Positions 52,630 to 62,452 of a DNA stretch of 64,000 nucleotides are shown here, one piece after another. A program made the translations under genes and the position numbers. The stretch is taken from NCBI RefSeq assembly GCF_022427145.1, contig NZ_JAKSXN010000023.1, forward strand, positions 1 to 64,000. The letters run 5' to 3'. The notes beneath the pieces were generated by a model, which saw only the letters and a program-made list of their open reading frames with translations, was not told the origin of the DNA and did no database searches. The DNA is from Paenibacillus timonensis (lineage in GTDB: Bacteria; Bacillota; Bacilli; Paenibacillales; Paenibacillaceae). Position 1 is the first letter of the stretch, and every line of letters starts with the position of its first letter.

Positions 52630-53670
52630 TCACTCTGTCGTCGTCGTTTCATTATTACCCCTATCGGTATTGCCGGCATCGCTGCCTTCCGTCCCGGTAT
52701 TGCCTGGGGTGCCGCCGCCTGTGCCATCGTCCAAGCTCAAGAAGAACCGGGACGTCGTCTTGCCGTCTTCGATCGGCTGCTCCGCCACCGTAATCGCGGT
52801 TTTGGCCGAATTCCCCGACAAGATGTACAAGCCTTCCGGAACAACGTCATAAGTCAGCACGTCGCCGTCTTTGGTTTTTCCGAAGTACAGCTTTTCCCCG
52901 CTTTTGTTTCCCTTGCGAACTTCTACCCAGCTTTCGCCGCTAGCCGTAATGACGACCTGAACCGGCTGGGTTCCGGGGTTTTGAATTTTGAACTTCGTCG
53001 TGCTGCCTTCCGTTCCGTCCGGCACGACCGCAACAGGCTGATTGCCGGTATCGTTAACCGGGGTATCATTGCCTGCGTTGCCCGCATTCCCCGTATTGGT
53101 GTTCGTGCCGTTATTCGTTCCCGGATCCGTGGTAGCGTTGTCCGTTTCGTTGCCAGCGCCTTTGTTCCCGCCAAGGGCGTCGCCGCTGGCGGCGTTCCCG
53201 GCATTGCTGCCGTTTTGGTTGGCATCCTGGGTCACCGGCGTCGGATCCGGCTCCTTATTTCCCTCGGCTTCATCTTTATTGTTGCCCCAGACCGAGAAAT
53301 ACATATAAATAACGATTAAAATCAGCACGGCAAACGACCACATCAGCGTGGTGGACAGCCATTTCGAGTTGCGCTCGTTGTGCTGTCGGCTGCGCCGTTT
53401 TTGGATCACCGGCTCCATCGTAGGTTCCGGAGCTGAAGAAGGCACGTTTTGCCGATGTTCGGCAAGCAGTTCGTCCGCGTCCAAGCCGACGGCTTCCGCA
53501 TACGTTTTGATAAAAGCCCGAACATAGAAGCTTCCTGGCAGAACCTTGTAATCCCCCATTTCGATGGCTTCCAAATATCGTTTGCGAATCTTCGTCATTT
53601 CCTGTACATCATCCAGCGACAAACCTCTGGCAAGGCGGGCTTCCCTTAACTGCTGGCCCAAATCCGACAC
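52630..53670 (-). CDS. rodZ: RodZ/YmfM-type helix-turn-helix membrane protein
   Basis: 346 residues. N-terminal HTH_25 domain (LGQQLREARLARGLSLDDVQ, about 3-70), one TM segment near 110-130, a Gly/Asn/Thr-rich low-complexity linker of about 75 residues, and a C-terminal DUF4115 beta domain (about 200-310). It links MreB to the membrane during elongation. The start is GTG (MSDLGQQLRE) eight bases behind AGGAGG; ATG and GTG codons just before lie inside the site. The order ymfK-ymfM-(pgsA) is that of B. subtilis. Confidence 0.88.
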   Translation of the reverse strand: MSDLGQQLREARLARGLSLDDVQEMTKIRKRYLEAIEMGDYKVLPGSFYVRAFIKTYAEAVGLDADELLAEHRQNVPSSAPEPTMEPVIQKRRSRQHNERNSKWLSTTLMWSFAVLILIVIYMYFSVWGNNKDEAEGNKEPDPTPVTQDANQNGSNAGNAASGDALGGNKGAGNETDNATTDPGTNNGTNTNTGNAGNAGNDTPVNDTGNQPVAVVPDGTEGSTTKFKIQNPGTQPVQVVITASGESWVEVRKGNKSGEKLYFGKTKDGDVLTYDVVPEGLYILSGNSAKTAITVAEQPIEDGKTTSRFFLSLDDGTGGGTPGNTGTEGSDAGNTDRGNNETTTTE

Positions 53671-53711
53671 GACCATCACCTCCTGCTATGATTGAATTAT
53701 GCGGCAAATCG

Positions 53712-54479
53712 TTACAGATCGTCCGTATAAATTGTCGTGAACGTATCATAAACGATTTGCTCCTCCGGATTGTTACGCAATTCTATAATAATGTCAAAAT
53801 TGTCATAACTGTATTCGGACTCTTTGACGAACACGTCCGGATGTTCTATGACTTTGGTCGAAGGCATGGACATCAGCTCTTGCAAAAGCTGATGATGCTT
53901 TTCATTGGATCGAAGCGTACTGATGATACCGTCGATAATAAACACATTATGGGGATCCATCTCGTTCTCCGATAATTGGCTGCGAACCGTTTGCCGCAAG
54001 AGGGTGGAGGACACGAACGTCCATCGCTTCATCGCGCAGACGCTGCCGGCGATAATCGATTCCGTCTTGCCGACGCGTGGCATTCCCCTGAGACCGATCA
54101 CTTGATGGCCTTCCCGCTTAAATACCTCACCTAGAAAATCAACCAGAATCCCCAGTTCATCCCGCGTGAACCGAAACGTCTTACGGTCGTCCGAATCCCG
54201 GTCAATATAACGGCCATGCCGTACGGCCAGCAAATCGACAAGCCGCGGATTACGCAAAGCGGTCACCGTAATGCTGTCCACCTTGTTTAGCAACTGGCTG
54301 ACCTGATCGATTTTGCCGTCATCGTCGGTTTCCAGCAATAGTCCCCGAGTCTTACCTTCTACGCCGTTGATCGTCAAGATGTTGATCTCGAGCATCCCCA
54401 ACATCGAAGCGATATCCCCCAAAAGTCCTGGGCGATTCTTATGTATTTTGTACTCCAAATACCATTGTTTCTCTTCCAT
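53712..54479 (-). CDS. ymfK: YmfK (DUF3388), ACT-like plus P-loop protein
   Basis: 255 residues. The N-terminal part (WYLEYKIHKNRPGLLGDIAS) looks like an ACT ligand-binding domain. The middle holds a P-loop-like GLRGMPRVGKTES near residue 135. The function is not known. The ATG follows GAGAAGGTG, with TCAGGG between; the longer forms have no site. It lies between ymfJ and ymfM, as in B. subtilis. Confidence 0.85.
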   Translation of the reverse strand: MEEKQWYLEYKIHKNRPGLLGDIASMLGMLEINILTINGVEGKTRGLLLETDDDGKIDQVSQLLNKVDSITVTALRNPRLVDLLAVRHGRYIDRDSDDRKTFRFTRDELGILVDFLGEVFKREGHQVIGLRGMPRVGKTESIIAGSVCAMKRWTFVSSTLLRQTVRSQLSENEMDPHNVFIIDGIISTLRSNEKHHQLLQELMSMPSTKVIEHPDVFVKESEYSYDNFDIIIELRNNPEEQIVYDTFTTIYTDDL

Positions 54480-54654
54480 CCCTGACACCTTCTCCATATC
54501 CTCATGCACCATTCGACAAAATAGGTCTTAATTCCTGCTGTTTTTCAAAACAATTTACAAAAACATTTCTTACCAATACTGAAATTACATGTTCATATGT
54601 GTTTTATGATATATAAAATGAAAATGAAAGGCAAGCGGGCGGAGAAAATGGGGG

Positions 54655-54680
54655 AAAAGCTCCCGGAACGGGAGCTTTTC
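54655..54680 (-). terminator. Terminator after ymfJ
   Basis: GAAAAGCTCCCG-GA-ACGGGAGCTTTTC, a near-perfect hairpin just after the ymfJ stop. Confidence 0.65.
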
Positions 54681-54690
54681 AAGTGCCAAA

Positions 54691-54945
54691 CTATGCGTTT
54701 TTCTTGGCCAACTTCACCATCAAACGAGCGATGGTTTTCCGCTCTTCCTCGGTACCGACGTCCCAAATTTCTTTCAGGGTACGGTTGGATTCGTTTTGCG
54801 GATCGACTTTGTCGTCCAGAAAACCGCCGATTTCGTAAGCAAGGTTGGCAATCGCCTCTTCGCTGAAGCCGGCTTTTTCCGCATGCTCGACGCGTTCACC
54901 CAGGAATTTCTTCCATGTATCAAAATTTTTGAGTACTGTTGACAT
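54691..54945 (-). CDS. ymfJ: YmfJ (DUF3243) small protein
   Basis: 84 residues, soluble and helical. MSTVLKNFDTWKKFLGERV and IGGFLDDKVDPQNE are typical of DUF3243. The structure of the B. subtilis member is known but the function is not. The ATG follows AAGGAGG eight bases upstream. It sits between ymfI and ymfK in the conserved order. Confidence 0.88.
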   Translation of the reverse strand: MSTVLKNFDTWKKFLGERVEHAEKAGFSEEAIANLAYEIGGFLDDKVDPQNESNRTLKEIWDVGTEEERKTIARLMVKLAKKNA

Positions 54946-55066
54946 GATTAAATCCTCCTTCGCTTGGCGATTTAAAATCAACAGTTGTAATATGCGAAAA
55001 TCCCGCGGGTTTTATGCGCGAGCTGCAGCCTGCAGCATCCGGCAAAACCTGTACATGAAGGGGCGA

Positions 55067-55834
55067 TCAGGTAATCCAGCCGCCGTTGGGGCTAATGATT
55101 TGTCCGGTGATGTAACCCGATTCCGGCAGCGCCAAAAAATAAACGAGCGACGATATTTCCTGCGGCGAACCGAGCCGCCCCGCCGGAATATCCTCCTCCA
55201 ACTGACGAAGCTCTTCCGCATCAAAACGCTCCAGCATCTCGGTCTTGACCGCCCCTGGAGCGACCGCATTCACCGTGACGCCGGAGGGGGCCAGTTCTTT
55301 GGCCAACGCTTTGGTAAACGCGTTAACCCCGCCTTTGGCCGCCGAATAGACCGCCTCGCAGGAGCCGCCGGATATCCCCCAAACGGAGGAAACGTTAATA
55401 ATCCGCCCAAAGCGTTGGCTGATCATGTGCGGCATAAACAGCTGGCTGCAGAGAAACACGCTTTTTAAATTGACGTTCATAACGTCGTCCCATTCCGCTT
55501 CGGTCACATCGGACAGCAGCGCATAATGCGAAATGCCCGCATTATTAACCAAGATATCAGGGTACAGCCCGTAATTCTCGAGCCTCTCCTTCATCCGCAA
55601 AATTTGCTCCTTGCTGCGTAAGTCGGCTGCAACCGTGTAAGCCTTGGCTCCGAGCTCCAGGCATTTGCGGGCAACCTCGTTCGCAGCCTCGTGCGAATTC
55701 ATATAATGAATGACCACGTTCATGCCGACCGAAGCAAAACGCAGCGCCACCTCGGCGCCGATCCCCCGGCTTGCCCCGGTGATCAGTACGGTCATGTCCG
55801 CGATATTTTTTCCTATCCCATGCTCCATCGCCAT
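55067..55834 (-). CDS. ymfI: YmfI, short-chain dehydrogenase (FabG-like)
   Basis: 255 residues, classical SDR. Rossmann motif TGASRGIGAE near residue 20, NNAG near 95, catalytic Ser in NVSSVWG and YSAAKGG (YxxxK). It is FabG-like but not in a fatty-acid operon; the substrate is unknown. Its ATG is directly next to the ymfH stop, so it is translationally coupled. Confidence 0.88.
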   Translation of the reverse strand: MAMEHGIGKNIADMTVLITGASRGIGAEVALRFASVGMNVVIHYMNSHEAANEVARKCLELGAKAYTVAADLRSKEQILRMKERLENYGLYPDILVNNAGISHYALLSDVTEAEWDDVMNVNLKSVFLCSQLFMPHMISQRFGRIINVSSVWGISGGSCEAVYSAAKGGVNAFTKALAKELAPSGVTVNAVAPGAVKTEMLERFDAEELRQLEEDIPAGRLGSPQEISSLVYFLALPESGYITGQIISPNGGWIT

Positions 55835-57115
55835 TTATGGGCTCACCACAATCGATACGGCTAATTGCTCCCAATCGATATGCTCGCGCAGCCGTGCATT
55901 GATATCTTCCAGCGTCAGCGACTCGTAAATCGGAAGCACCGCGAACAGGTCGCCGCCGCGGAAGTTGTAGCGGGTGAACTCATGGGCAATGTTCTCCGGC
56001 GAATTCAGCATGCGCAAATACCCGCCGATCTTCTTCTTGCGCGCCCGTTCGAAATCCTCCTGACGGAATCCGGAAGCCAGAAGCGCTTCGGTTTCCTCCT
56101 TGATTACGGCCAGCATCCGGTCCGGATCCTTCGTGTCCCCGCCGATCGCGGAAAACGCGTAATTCGGGTTGCTGTTGTATTCATGACCAAAACTGTCGGA
56201 GATCAGGTCCATGTCGTACAGCTTTTGATACAGCTTCGTGCTGGCACCAAACAGCAGATCGAGCGCCAGCTTCGTGGCGAGGTCCCGTCGCAGCAGTTCC
56301 TCTCCGGTCAGCCCTAACCGGGTCTCCTTAAAGCCGAACAAGCATTTCGGCTGGGATACCGGCAGGCGGGATTCGCGCCGTTTCTCGGATACTTCTCGAG
56401 GCTCCGGTTCAAACAATCGATCGATCGTTCCTTGCGGTTGATATTCCTTCTTCGCCTGATTGTCCCGGACCAGCTTGAATACTTCCTCGGGATCGACGCC
56501 TCCGACGACGAACAACAGCATATTGCTCGGGTGGTAAAAAGCGTTGTAGCACGTATAAAGCGTTTCTTTCGTGATGGTTCCGATCGACTCCACCGTGCCG
56601 GCAATGTCGATGTGAACGGGATGCACTTTGTACATCGCCTCGATGAGGCCGAAATACACCCGCCAGTCCGGGTTATCCCGGTACATGCCGATCTCTTGGC
56701 CGATAATGCCTTTTTCCTTCTCGACGTTCTGGTCGGTAAAATAAGGATGCTGCACGAAATTGACCAAGGTCTCCAGATTGGCCGGAATGTTCTCTGTCGC
56801 AGAAAACAGGTAAACCGTCTGGTCGAAGCTGGTAAACGCATTAGCGGAAGCGCCTTGGGAGGCAAAAGTGGCAAAAATGTCCCCTTCCGGCTCCTCGAAC
56901 ATTTTATGCTCCAGAAAATGCGCGATGCCGTCCGGAACCGAAATGTCTTCCTGCCCCTCTACCCGGAAATGATTATCGATCGAGCCGTATTTGGTCGAGA
57001 ATGTCGCGTACGTTTTCTGGAAGCCCGGTTTGGGCAGCACATAGACTTGCAGACCGTTCTCCATCGTTTCGCGATACAGCGTTTCCTGCAAAGCGTCGTA
57101 ACGAATCGTTTCCAT
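55835..57115 (-). CDS. ymfH: YmfH, M16-family zinc peptidase with intact HxxEH
   Basis: 426 residues. The inverted zinc motif HFLEHKMFE near residue 66 is complete, with the third Glu ligand expected about 75 residues later. The C-terminal half has the non-catalytic M16 domain. It pairs with YmfF, encoded just upstream, like other two-subunit M16 peptidases. AAGGAGGGG precedes the ATG. Peptide substrates are unknown. Confidence 0.9.
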   Translation of the reverse strand: METIRYDALQETLYRETMENGLQVYVLPKPGFQKTYATFSTKYGSIDNHFRVEGQEDISVPDGIAHFLEHKMFEEPEGDIFATFASQGASANAFTSFDQTVYLFSATENIPANLETLVNFVQHPYFTDQNVEKEKGIIGQEIGMYRDNPDWRVYFGLIEAMYKVHPVHIDIAGTVESIGTITKETLYTCYNAFYHPSNMLLFVVGGVDPEEVFKLVRDNQAKKEYQPQGTIDRLFEPEPREVSEKRRESRLPVSQPKCLFGFKETRLGLTGEELLRRDLATKLALDLLFGASTKLYQKLYDMDLISDSFGHEYNSNPNYAFSAIGGDTKDPDRMLAVIKEETEALLASGFRQEDFERARKKKIGGYLRMLNSPENIAHEFTRYNFRGGDLFAVLPIYESLTLEDINARLREHIDWEQLAVSIVVSP

Positions 57116-57119
57116 CCGC

Positions 57120-58400
57120 CTACCCCTCCTTCTGGCCTGTCAAAAAGTATATCGTATCGAGCTGGACGGTTTCCGCGGCGGCAACGACGTCCTGCGGCTG
57201 AACCTGCTCGACCTGACGGAGCAGTTCCTCCGCCGGCCGGTCTTTGCCGGATAAGACGCGGTTGAAATCATAGGCGATCATTTCAAATGCGGAATCCTGC
57301 ATCTCCAGCAGGCTGTTGCGGATCATCGCTTTCGTCTGCGACATCTCTAGCTCGCTGATTTCTCCGGCGCGCATGCTCGCCAGCTGGGCTTCGATAATGC
57401 GGAGTGCCTTCTCGTAGTTGGCGATTTCGATGCCCGATTGAATGCCCACGATGCCTTTATGCCCGTCGTAACGGGAAGCGGCGTAATAAGCCAAGCTTTC
57501 TTTTTCCCGAACATTGATAAATAGCTTGGAATGCGGGTAACTGCCAAGAATGCCGTTATACAGCAGCAAAGAAGCGTAACGCTCGTCTCCGTATGTGATC
57601 GGCGTACGAAGACCCAAGTTCAGCTTGCCCTGATTGACGTCAAGAGCTTCCTTGACCGTCCGGACCTTGCCGCTTCGAATATTGACCTGCTCCGGCTCAT
57701 ATTCCGGTGAAGCCGATCGGCTCAAGCTGAAATGCTTGGCTACCAGCTCCTCCACCTCGGCTAATGTCGTATCGCCGACCACATACAAGTCCAGATGGGC
57801 CTGCTGAAGCCAGTTCTGGTAGGAAGCGTACAAAGATTCGGGCGTAATTCCGTCCAGTTCGCTCCGCTCTCCAAGCGGATGCAGACGGTAAGGGTCGTCT
57901 TTAAACATCTCTTCGGTGCAGCGTTCGGCGGCATATCTGATTTTATCGTTGATGATTCCTTCCAGCTTCTTGCGGACGGACTCCCGTTCCGAATTGACGT
58001 ATGCCGTGCGGAAGGCCCCGTTCTCCAAGGCCGGTTTGGTTACGACTTCGCCAAGGAAAGCGAAGCTTTGACCGAGGAGGGAATCGCTGCTCTTCACGAA
58101 GGAATCGTTGATGGTATCCATGCGAAACTGGACCATCTGGTAATTGCCTCGTTTATATACATCAAAGCCGAAGCCCGCTCCGTACATATGCTCCAGCTGC
58201 TCGCGGAACTCCGTGGTTTCCGGATAGGATTCCGTACCCCGGCGCAGCACGAACGGAGTGAGGGCCGTTGCGGTTACCGTTTGCTCTTGCAGCGGCAATC
58301 CCACATAAAGGGAAATGGCAAAAGTTTTGAATCGGTCGGTCGGCAGGACGTGCAGCCGAATATGGCCTACGGTGCCGCGCTCAAATCGCGTTTTGTTCAA
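57120..58400 (-). CDS. ymfF: YmfF, M16-family subunit lacking the zinc motif
   Basis: 426 residues with the M16 fold. At the place of HxxEH it reads LTPFVLRRGTESYP, so it cannot bind catalytic zinc and is likely the partner of YmfH. The substrate-binding R/Y region near the C-terminal half (SLAYYAASRYDGHKG) is present. The start is taken as TTG seven bases behind AAGGAG; a TTG two codons earlier is too close. Five bases separate it from ymfH. Confidence 0.88.
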   Translation of the reverse strand: MNKTRFERGTVGHIRLHVLPTDRFKTFAISLYVGLPLQEQTVTATALTPFVLRRGTESYPETTEFREQLEHMYGAGFGFDVYKRGNYQMVQFRMDTINDSFVKSSDSLLGQSFAFLGEVVTKPALENGAFRTAYVNSERESVRKKLEGIINDKIRYAAERCTEEMFKDDPYRLHPLGERSELDGITPESLYASYQNWLQQAHLDLYVVGDTTLAEVEELVAKHFSLSRSASPEYEPEQVNIRSGKVRTVKEALDVNQGKLNLGLRTPITYGDERYASLLLYNGILGSYPHSKLFINVREKESLAYYAASRYDGHKGIVGIQSGIEIANYEKALRIIEAQLASMRAGEISELEMSQTKAMIRNSLLEMQDSAFEMIAYDFNRVLSGKDRPAEELLRQVEQVQPQDVVAAAETVQLDTIYFLTGQKEG

Positions 58401-58500
58401 AGCCAAAACTCCTTTACAAGAAAGTCAGTTCCATTCTATACCAATTCAAAGGAAAGAAGCAACCTGGCGTTAAGCGGCTGCTCCTTCGAAATTCAGCTAT

Positions 58501-59352
58501 TTACATGCAGAAAATATGCTCTCCGATGGTCTTGACCTGCGGGCGCGACCAGATCCATTTCGACGTGGCTGTATTCGGGTTGAAATAGTAAATGCACCCG
58601 CCCGTTGGATCCCAGCCGTTCAGCGCCTGTTGTACGGCCTTCCGGGCCTGATCATTGGGCTCCAGCCAGATTTGGCCGTCAGCGACAGCCGTAAATGCTC
58701 CAGGCTGAAAAATGACGCCGGATACGGTGTTAGGAAAACTCGGCGATTTCACCCGGTTCAAGATGACCGCCGCTACAGCCACCTGGCCTTCGAACGGCTC
58801 GCCGCGCGATTCCCCGTATACGGCGTTAGCCATGATCCGTAAATCATTCTCCGAAAGCCCCATGGCGTTCGAGGCGGACAAATCCGTAGATTCCGCTTTG
58901 ACTTTACCGCCACCGCTCTCTCCACCGCCGCCGGTTTTATTTGCCGTTCCGGTTTGCGGTTTCGCATTCCCGCCGGTGTTTGCATATTCCATGCCTGGCT
59001 TCCAGTTTTTCGTGGCGTTATAAAGCTTTAGCTTCGTCTTGGGGCCGGCCAAGCCGTCGGCCTCCATCCCGAATTCCGATTGGAACCACTTCAGGGCGTC
59101 ACGGGTCTTGGGACCAAAGGAACTATCCAGCTTGCCATGGTAAAAACCAAGGTAAGCGAGCCGGCCCTGCAACTCATACACGTCCTTCCCGAATGCTCCG
59201 TAATCGATAACCTGCTCACTAAATGTGGGCTGTGCTTTATAAGTATTGACTTTGCCTTCGTCAAGCGTATGCCGGAGCACGTTCGCTCCATATCCGATTC
59301 CGAACAAAAGCAGCACTAAACCGGAGGCAAACCAGATCTTTGCTTTCTTCAT
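58501..59352 (-). CDS. sleB: Spore cortex-lytic enzyme SleB
   Basis: 283 residues. N-terminal signal/anchor (KIWFASGLVLLLFGIGYGA), a peptidoglycan-binding domain (about 50-110, YGAFGKDVYELQGRLAYLGF), a Gly/Lys linker, and a C-terminal hydrolase_2 domain (about 165-283) with ANAVYGESRGEPFEGQVAVA, which contains the catalytic Glu. It degrades muramic-lactam cortex during germination. A consensus sigma-G promoter lies upstream. No ypeB-type gene follows, although SleB usually depends on YpeB; it is probably elsewhere in the genome. Confidence 0.92.
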   Translation of the reverse strand: MKKAKIWFASGLVLLLFGIGYGANVLRHTLDEGKVNTYKAQPTFSEQVIDYGAFGKDVYELQGRLAYLGFYHGKLDSSFGPKTRDALKWFQSEFGMEADGLAGPKTKLKLYNATKNWKPGMEYANTGGNAKPQTGTANKTGGGGESGGGKVKAESTDLSASNAMGLSENDLRIMANAVYGESRGEPFEGQVAVAAVILNRVKSPSFPNTVSGVIFQPGAFTAVADGQIWLEPNDQARKAVQQALNGWDPTGGCIYYFNPNTATSKWIWSRPQVKTIGEHIFCM

Positions 59353-59405
59353 ACGTTTAGCTCTACCTCTCTTTTTAGAAGTTGTTCAACAAGGATGGGT
59401 GACTT

Positions 59406-59435
59406 TAGTATGACAAGCGTAGCCCCTTCCTATGC
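59406..59435 (-). promoter_or_regulatory. Sigma-G promoter of sleB
   Basis: Minus strand GCATA (59435-59431), 18-base spacer, CATACTA (59412-59406). Both boxes match the sigma-G consensus GHATR/CATNHTA fully. Confidence 0.75.
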
Positions 59436-59470
59436 ACTCCAAAAGATTCGAGCCGTCAAGACAAAGAAAA

Positions 59471-59514
59471 GGGAAGGTCTCCCCCGATCCGAAGATCAGG
59501 AGGAGATCCTTCCC
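59471..59514 (-). terminator. Terminator overlapping the 3' end of ftsK/spoIIIE
   Basis: On the minus strand GGGAAGGATCTCC pairs with GGGAGACCTTCCC with a small bulge, followed by TTTTCTTT. The ftsK stop codon lies in the loop. Confidence 0.65.
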
Positions 59515-62147
59515 ATTTTGTATTGCTCGATCGACATTAACACTTCCCGCGGTTTGCTGCCTTCATACGGCCCGACGATCCCTCGGGCCTCCATGGAATC
59601 GATGAGCCGCGCAGCCCGGGTATACCCGACACGCATGCGCCGCTGCAGCAGCGAAACCGAAGCCTGCTTCGCTTCCAGCACGATTTGGACGGCCTGGTCA
59701 TAAAGCTCGTCCAGCACCTCGTCCGCTTCCTGCACTTCGTCGTCCACTTCGGGGACCAGGCTTTCGTCGTATTCGGCTTGTCCTTGCCCGCGTACGTAAC
59801 CTACGATAGTCTCGACCTCTTGGTCGCTCATAAACGCTCCCTGCACGCGAATCGGTTTGGAAGCGCCCATCGGCATGTAAAGCATATCACCGCGGCCCAG
59901 CAGCTTCTCGGCGCCCGCCATGTCGAGTATCGTCCGCGAATCGACCTGGGACGATACGCCAAACGCGATCCGGGACGGAATGTTGGCTTTGATGACGCCG
60001 GTAATGACGTCGACCGACGGCCGCTGCGTGGCGATAATCAAGTGGATGCCTGCGGCACGGGCCATTTGCGCGAGCCGCGCGATCGCATCTTCGACGTCGC
60101 TGGCCGCGACCATCATCAAGTCGGCCAACTCGTCCACGATCACCACGATGTAAGGCAAGATCGCATCCGGATGATCCGCCATCATGTGGTTGTAGCCTTC
60201 GATGTTCCGCGCTCCCGATTTGGAGAATAGTTCATACCGTTTCTCCATCTCAACGACGATTTTCTTGAGCGCCAGCGAAGCGCGCCGCGGATCGGTAACG
60301 ACCGGGGTTAACAAGTGCGGTATTCCGTTATAGACATTCAATTCGACCATTTTGGGGTCGACCATCATAAATTTGACCTCATCCGGCTTCGCTTTGAACA
60401 GGATGCTGGTGATAATGCCGTTAATGCACACCGATTTCCCCGAACCCGTCGCCCCGGCGACCAGCAGGTGGGGCATCTTCGCCAGGTTGCCGACGATCGT
60501 CTGGCCGGAAATATCGCGCCCGAATGCAATGCTAAGCTTGGATTCCGCGTCCATGAACGTCGGCGTCTCCATCACCTCGCGCATCGTGACCAGCGATACC
60601 TCGTTATTCGGCACCTCGATGCCGATCGCCGATTTGCCCGGGATCGGCGCTTCCATCCGGATATCCTTCGCGGCCAAAGCCAAGGCGATATCGTCCGTCA
60701 AGTTGACGATTCGGCTAACCTTCACGCCGATATCCGGCTGAATTTCGTAGCGGGTCACCGCCGGTCCGCGCACTACCTCCAGTACCCGCGCCCGAACGCC
60801 AAAGCTCTCAAGCGTGGCCTCCAGTTTGCGGGCCGTCTGCATGTAATCGGCTTGGTCGCCCGATTTACCCGCCCCGGCCGGTTTAGACAGAAGCCGGAAC
60901 GAAGGCAGCTTGTACGGCTTAGGTGCCGGTTTGGGCGGAGGCGGAGGCGGAACGTCCTCATCAAGGGCGGCCGTGCCTGCACTCCCATCAATGGCTCCGG
61001 CCAAGGATTCCCCGAGTTCAGGCTCGCCGCCTTCCAAGCCGCCAGATTCGACATCCGGGAACGCATCCCCATGGAAGCCGGGACCCCCATGCTCGGCATC
61101 ATCCGCATCCTCGTCATGATGCATGCTCTCCCGTTGAATATGGTCGAAGAAATCGCGGATAATCGGGCCGGTTTCGCTGCCTCGATGATCCTCACTCTTG
61201 CTTCTCTCCGTGCCTTCTTCCTTACCGATGTAATTCAGCTCATTCCAGTTAATTCCCGCTTCGGCAGTTGGTTCGGCGATATCCCCGACGCCAACCTCTT
61301 CCTGCGGGGTCGGCGCTTCCGCCTCTGGCTGCTCGTCCGGTCTTCCCTTAAAGTTCAATAGCTGGAAGAACACCGGCTTCTTGCGGGCTGATGCCGGTAG
61401 CGGTTCGTTATCGAGATCGGTAATCTCTTCCTCCATATCATCGTAGGAAGTAACCGCAGGGGCCGGCTTCTCCACCCGCTTGCCTTTGCCGCGGACTGGT
61501 ATGGGGCGCAGCATTCGCATTTTCTTCCCGAGACTCTCGCCCAGCACGGCCAATCTGGAACGCAGCATCCGAAATAAATCAACGTACGACAGTCCGGTTA
61601 CCAGCATAAAGCTAATCGCCAGCAGTACGATCATGATCAGCTTGGCACCGGCCATGCCGAACAACGAATACAATAAGGCGAACTCCAGGGCGCCGACATA
61701 TCCTCCACTAATATCCAGCCCCAGCAGGCTCATCCCGGCGTCGCTCGCAGCCGGCTGAAACAGCGCGCCTTGCAGATCGCGATGTATCTGGCCGAGCACA
61801 TTGCCTGCGGACAACGGAACCGCCGGTGCCAGCTTATGCTGCATAGCGGAGATGGTGCTCATCAGCGTCAGCGATAATACGGCCAACAGGACGCCGCTAC
61901 GGCGGGCGTTCCAGCGATTGGGCCATTTTCGATTGATCATGACGGCGAGTCCTATGTAAATTCCAATAACAGGGATCACAAAATAAAATTTGCCGAGGAT
62001 CAATGCGGCCATTTTCGATAACGTTCTTCCGACGGCAGCTTCCCCGGACAAAGCGATAATGGATAAGGTAATCAGGATGATTCCGTATATTTCGTATTTG
62101 AGCATGCTGCCAATGGCAGCTTTCTTCTTCTTCCGTTTCCGTGGCAA
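59496..62147 (-). CDS. spoIIIE: DNA translocase FtsK/SpoIIIE
   Basis: 883 residues. Four N-terminal TM segments (about 18-185), a variable acidic linker (about 220-420), the motor with Walker [10 protein letters not shown] near residue 560 and Walker B IVVIVDEL, and the C-terminal gamma winged helix (about 815-875) that reads KOPS/SRS sequences. It pumps the chromosome into the forespore and clears DNA from the septum. The start is TTG behind AGGGGGTG. The position between ylzJ/tepA and the ymf genes is that of B. subtilis spoIIIE. Confidence 0.93.
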   Translation of the reverse strand: MPRKRKKKKAAIGSMLKYEIYGIILITLSIIALSGEAAVGRTLSKMAALILGKFYFVIPVIGIYIGLAVMINRKWPNRWNARRSGVLLAVLSLTLMSTISAMQHKLAPAVPLSAGNVLGQIHRDLQGALFQPAASDAGMSLLGLDISGGYVGALEFALLYSLFGMAGAKLIMIVLLAISFMLVTGLSYVDLFRMLRSRLAVLGESLGKKMRMLRPIPVRGKGKRVEKPAPAVTSYDDMEEEITDLDNEPLPASARKKPVFFQLLNFKGRPDEQPEAEAPTPQEEVGVGDIAEPTAEAGINWNELNYIGKEEGTERSKSEDHRGSETGPIIRDFFDHIQRESMHHDEDADDAEHGGPGFHGDAFPDVESGGLEGGEPELGESLAGAIDGSAGTAALDEDVPPPPPPKPAPKPYKLPSFRLLSKPAGAGKSGDQADYMQTARKLEATLESFGVRARVLEVVRGPAVTRYEIQPDIGVKVSRIVNLTDDIALALAAKDIRMEAPIPGKSAIGIEVPNNEVSLVTMREVMETPTFMDAESKLSIAFGRDISGQTIVGNLAKMPHLLVAGATGSGKSVCINGIITSILFKAKPDEVKFMMVDPKMVELNVYNGIPHLLTPVVTDPRRASLALKKIVVEMEKRYELFSKSGARNIEGYNHMMADHPDAILPYIVVIVDELADLMMVAASDVEDAIARLAQMARAAGIHLIIATQRPSVDVITGVIKANIPSRIAFGVSSQVDSRTILDMAGAEKLLGRGDMLYMPMGASKPIRVQGAFMSDQEVETIVGYVRGQGQAEYDESLVPEVDDEVQEADEVLDELYDQAVQIVLEAKQASVSLLQRRMRVGYTRAARLIDSMEARGIVGPYEGSKPREVLMSIEQYKMGRISS

Positions 62148-62227
62148 ACGAAAACACCCCCTAGATGAATATTATACCATAATCACCGAGGGGGGACCTA
62201 GAGAAGATGCCGTCGCCGGCATTCATC

Positions 62228-62452
62228 TCATTTCAATAAAGTTGGAAAAAAAGCGATTTGCCGCCCGGGCGCCAGATCGGGATTCAAATAATCCTCGAGC
62301 CGGCAGCGCAGCAGCCGTACGATTGTCGCCCGGTTGCCAGCCTCCATCCGGACCTGCATCAGCACGCCGTTTAGTTCGATTTCACCGTATGCCTCCTGGT
62401 TCTCCGCATTTTCCCAGTAAGCTTCTTCTGGCAGTATCGTGTAATGGGTCAC
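62228..62452 (-). CDS. ylzJ: YlzJ-like small protein
   Basis: 74 residues, starting [15 protein letters not shown]. The family is found only between tepA and spoIIIE in spore formers and has no known function. The ATG overlaps the stop of tepA (ATGA), which indicates translational coupling. Confidence 0.85.
   Translation of the reverse strand: MTHYTILPEEAYWENAENQEAYGEIELNGVLMQVRMEAGNRATIVRLLRCRLEDYLNPDLAPGRQIAFFPTLLK

Noticed and set aside
60315-61361. 348-codon open frame on the plus strand
   Set aside because: Antisense to ftsK/spoIIIE; Arg/His-rich shadow without any motif.
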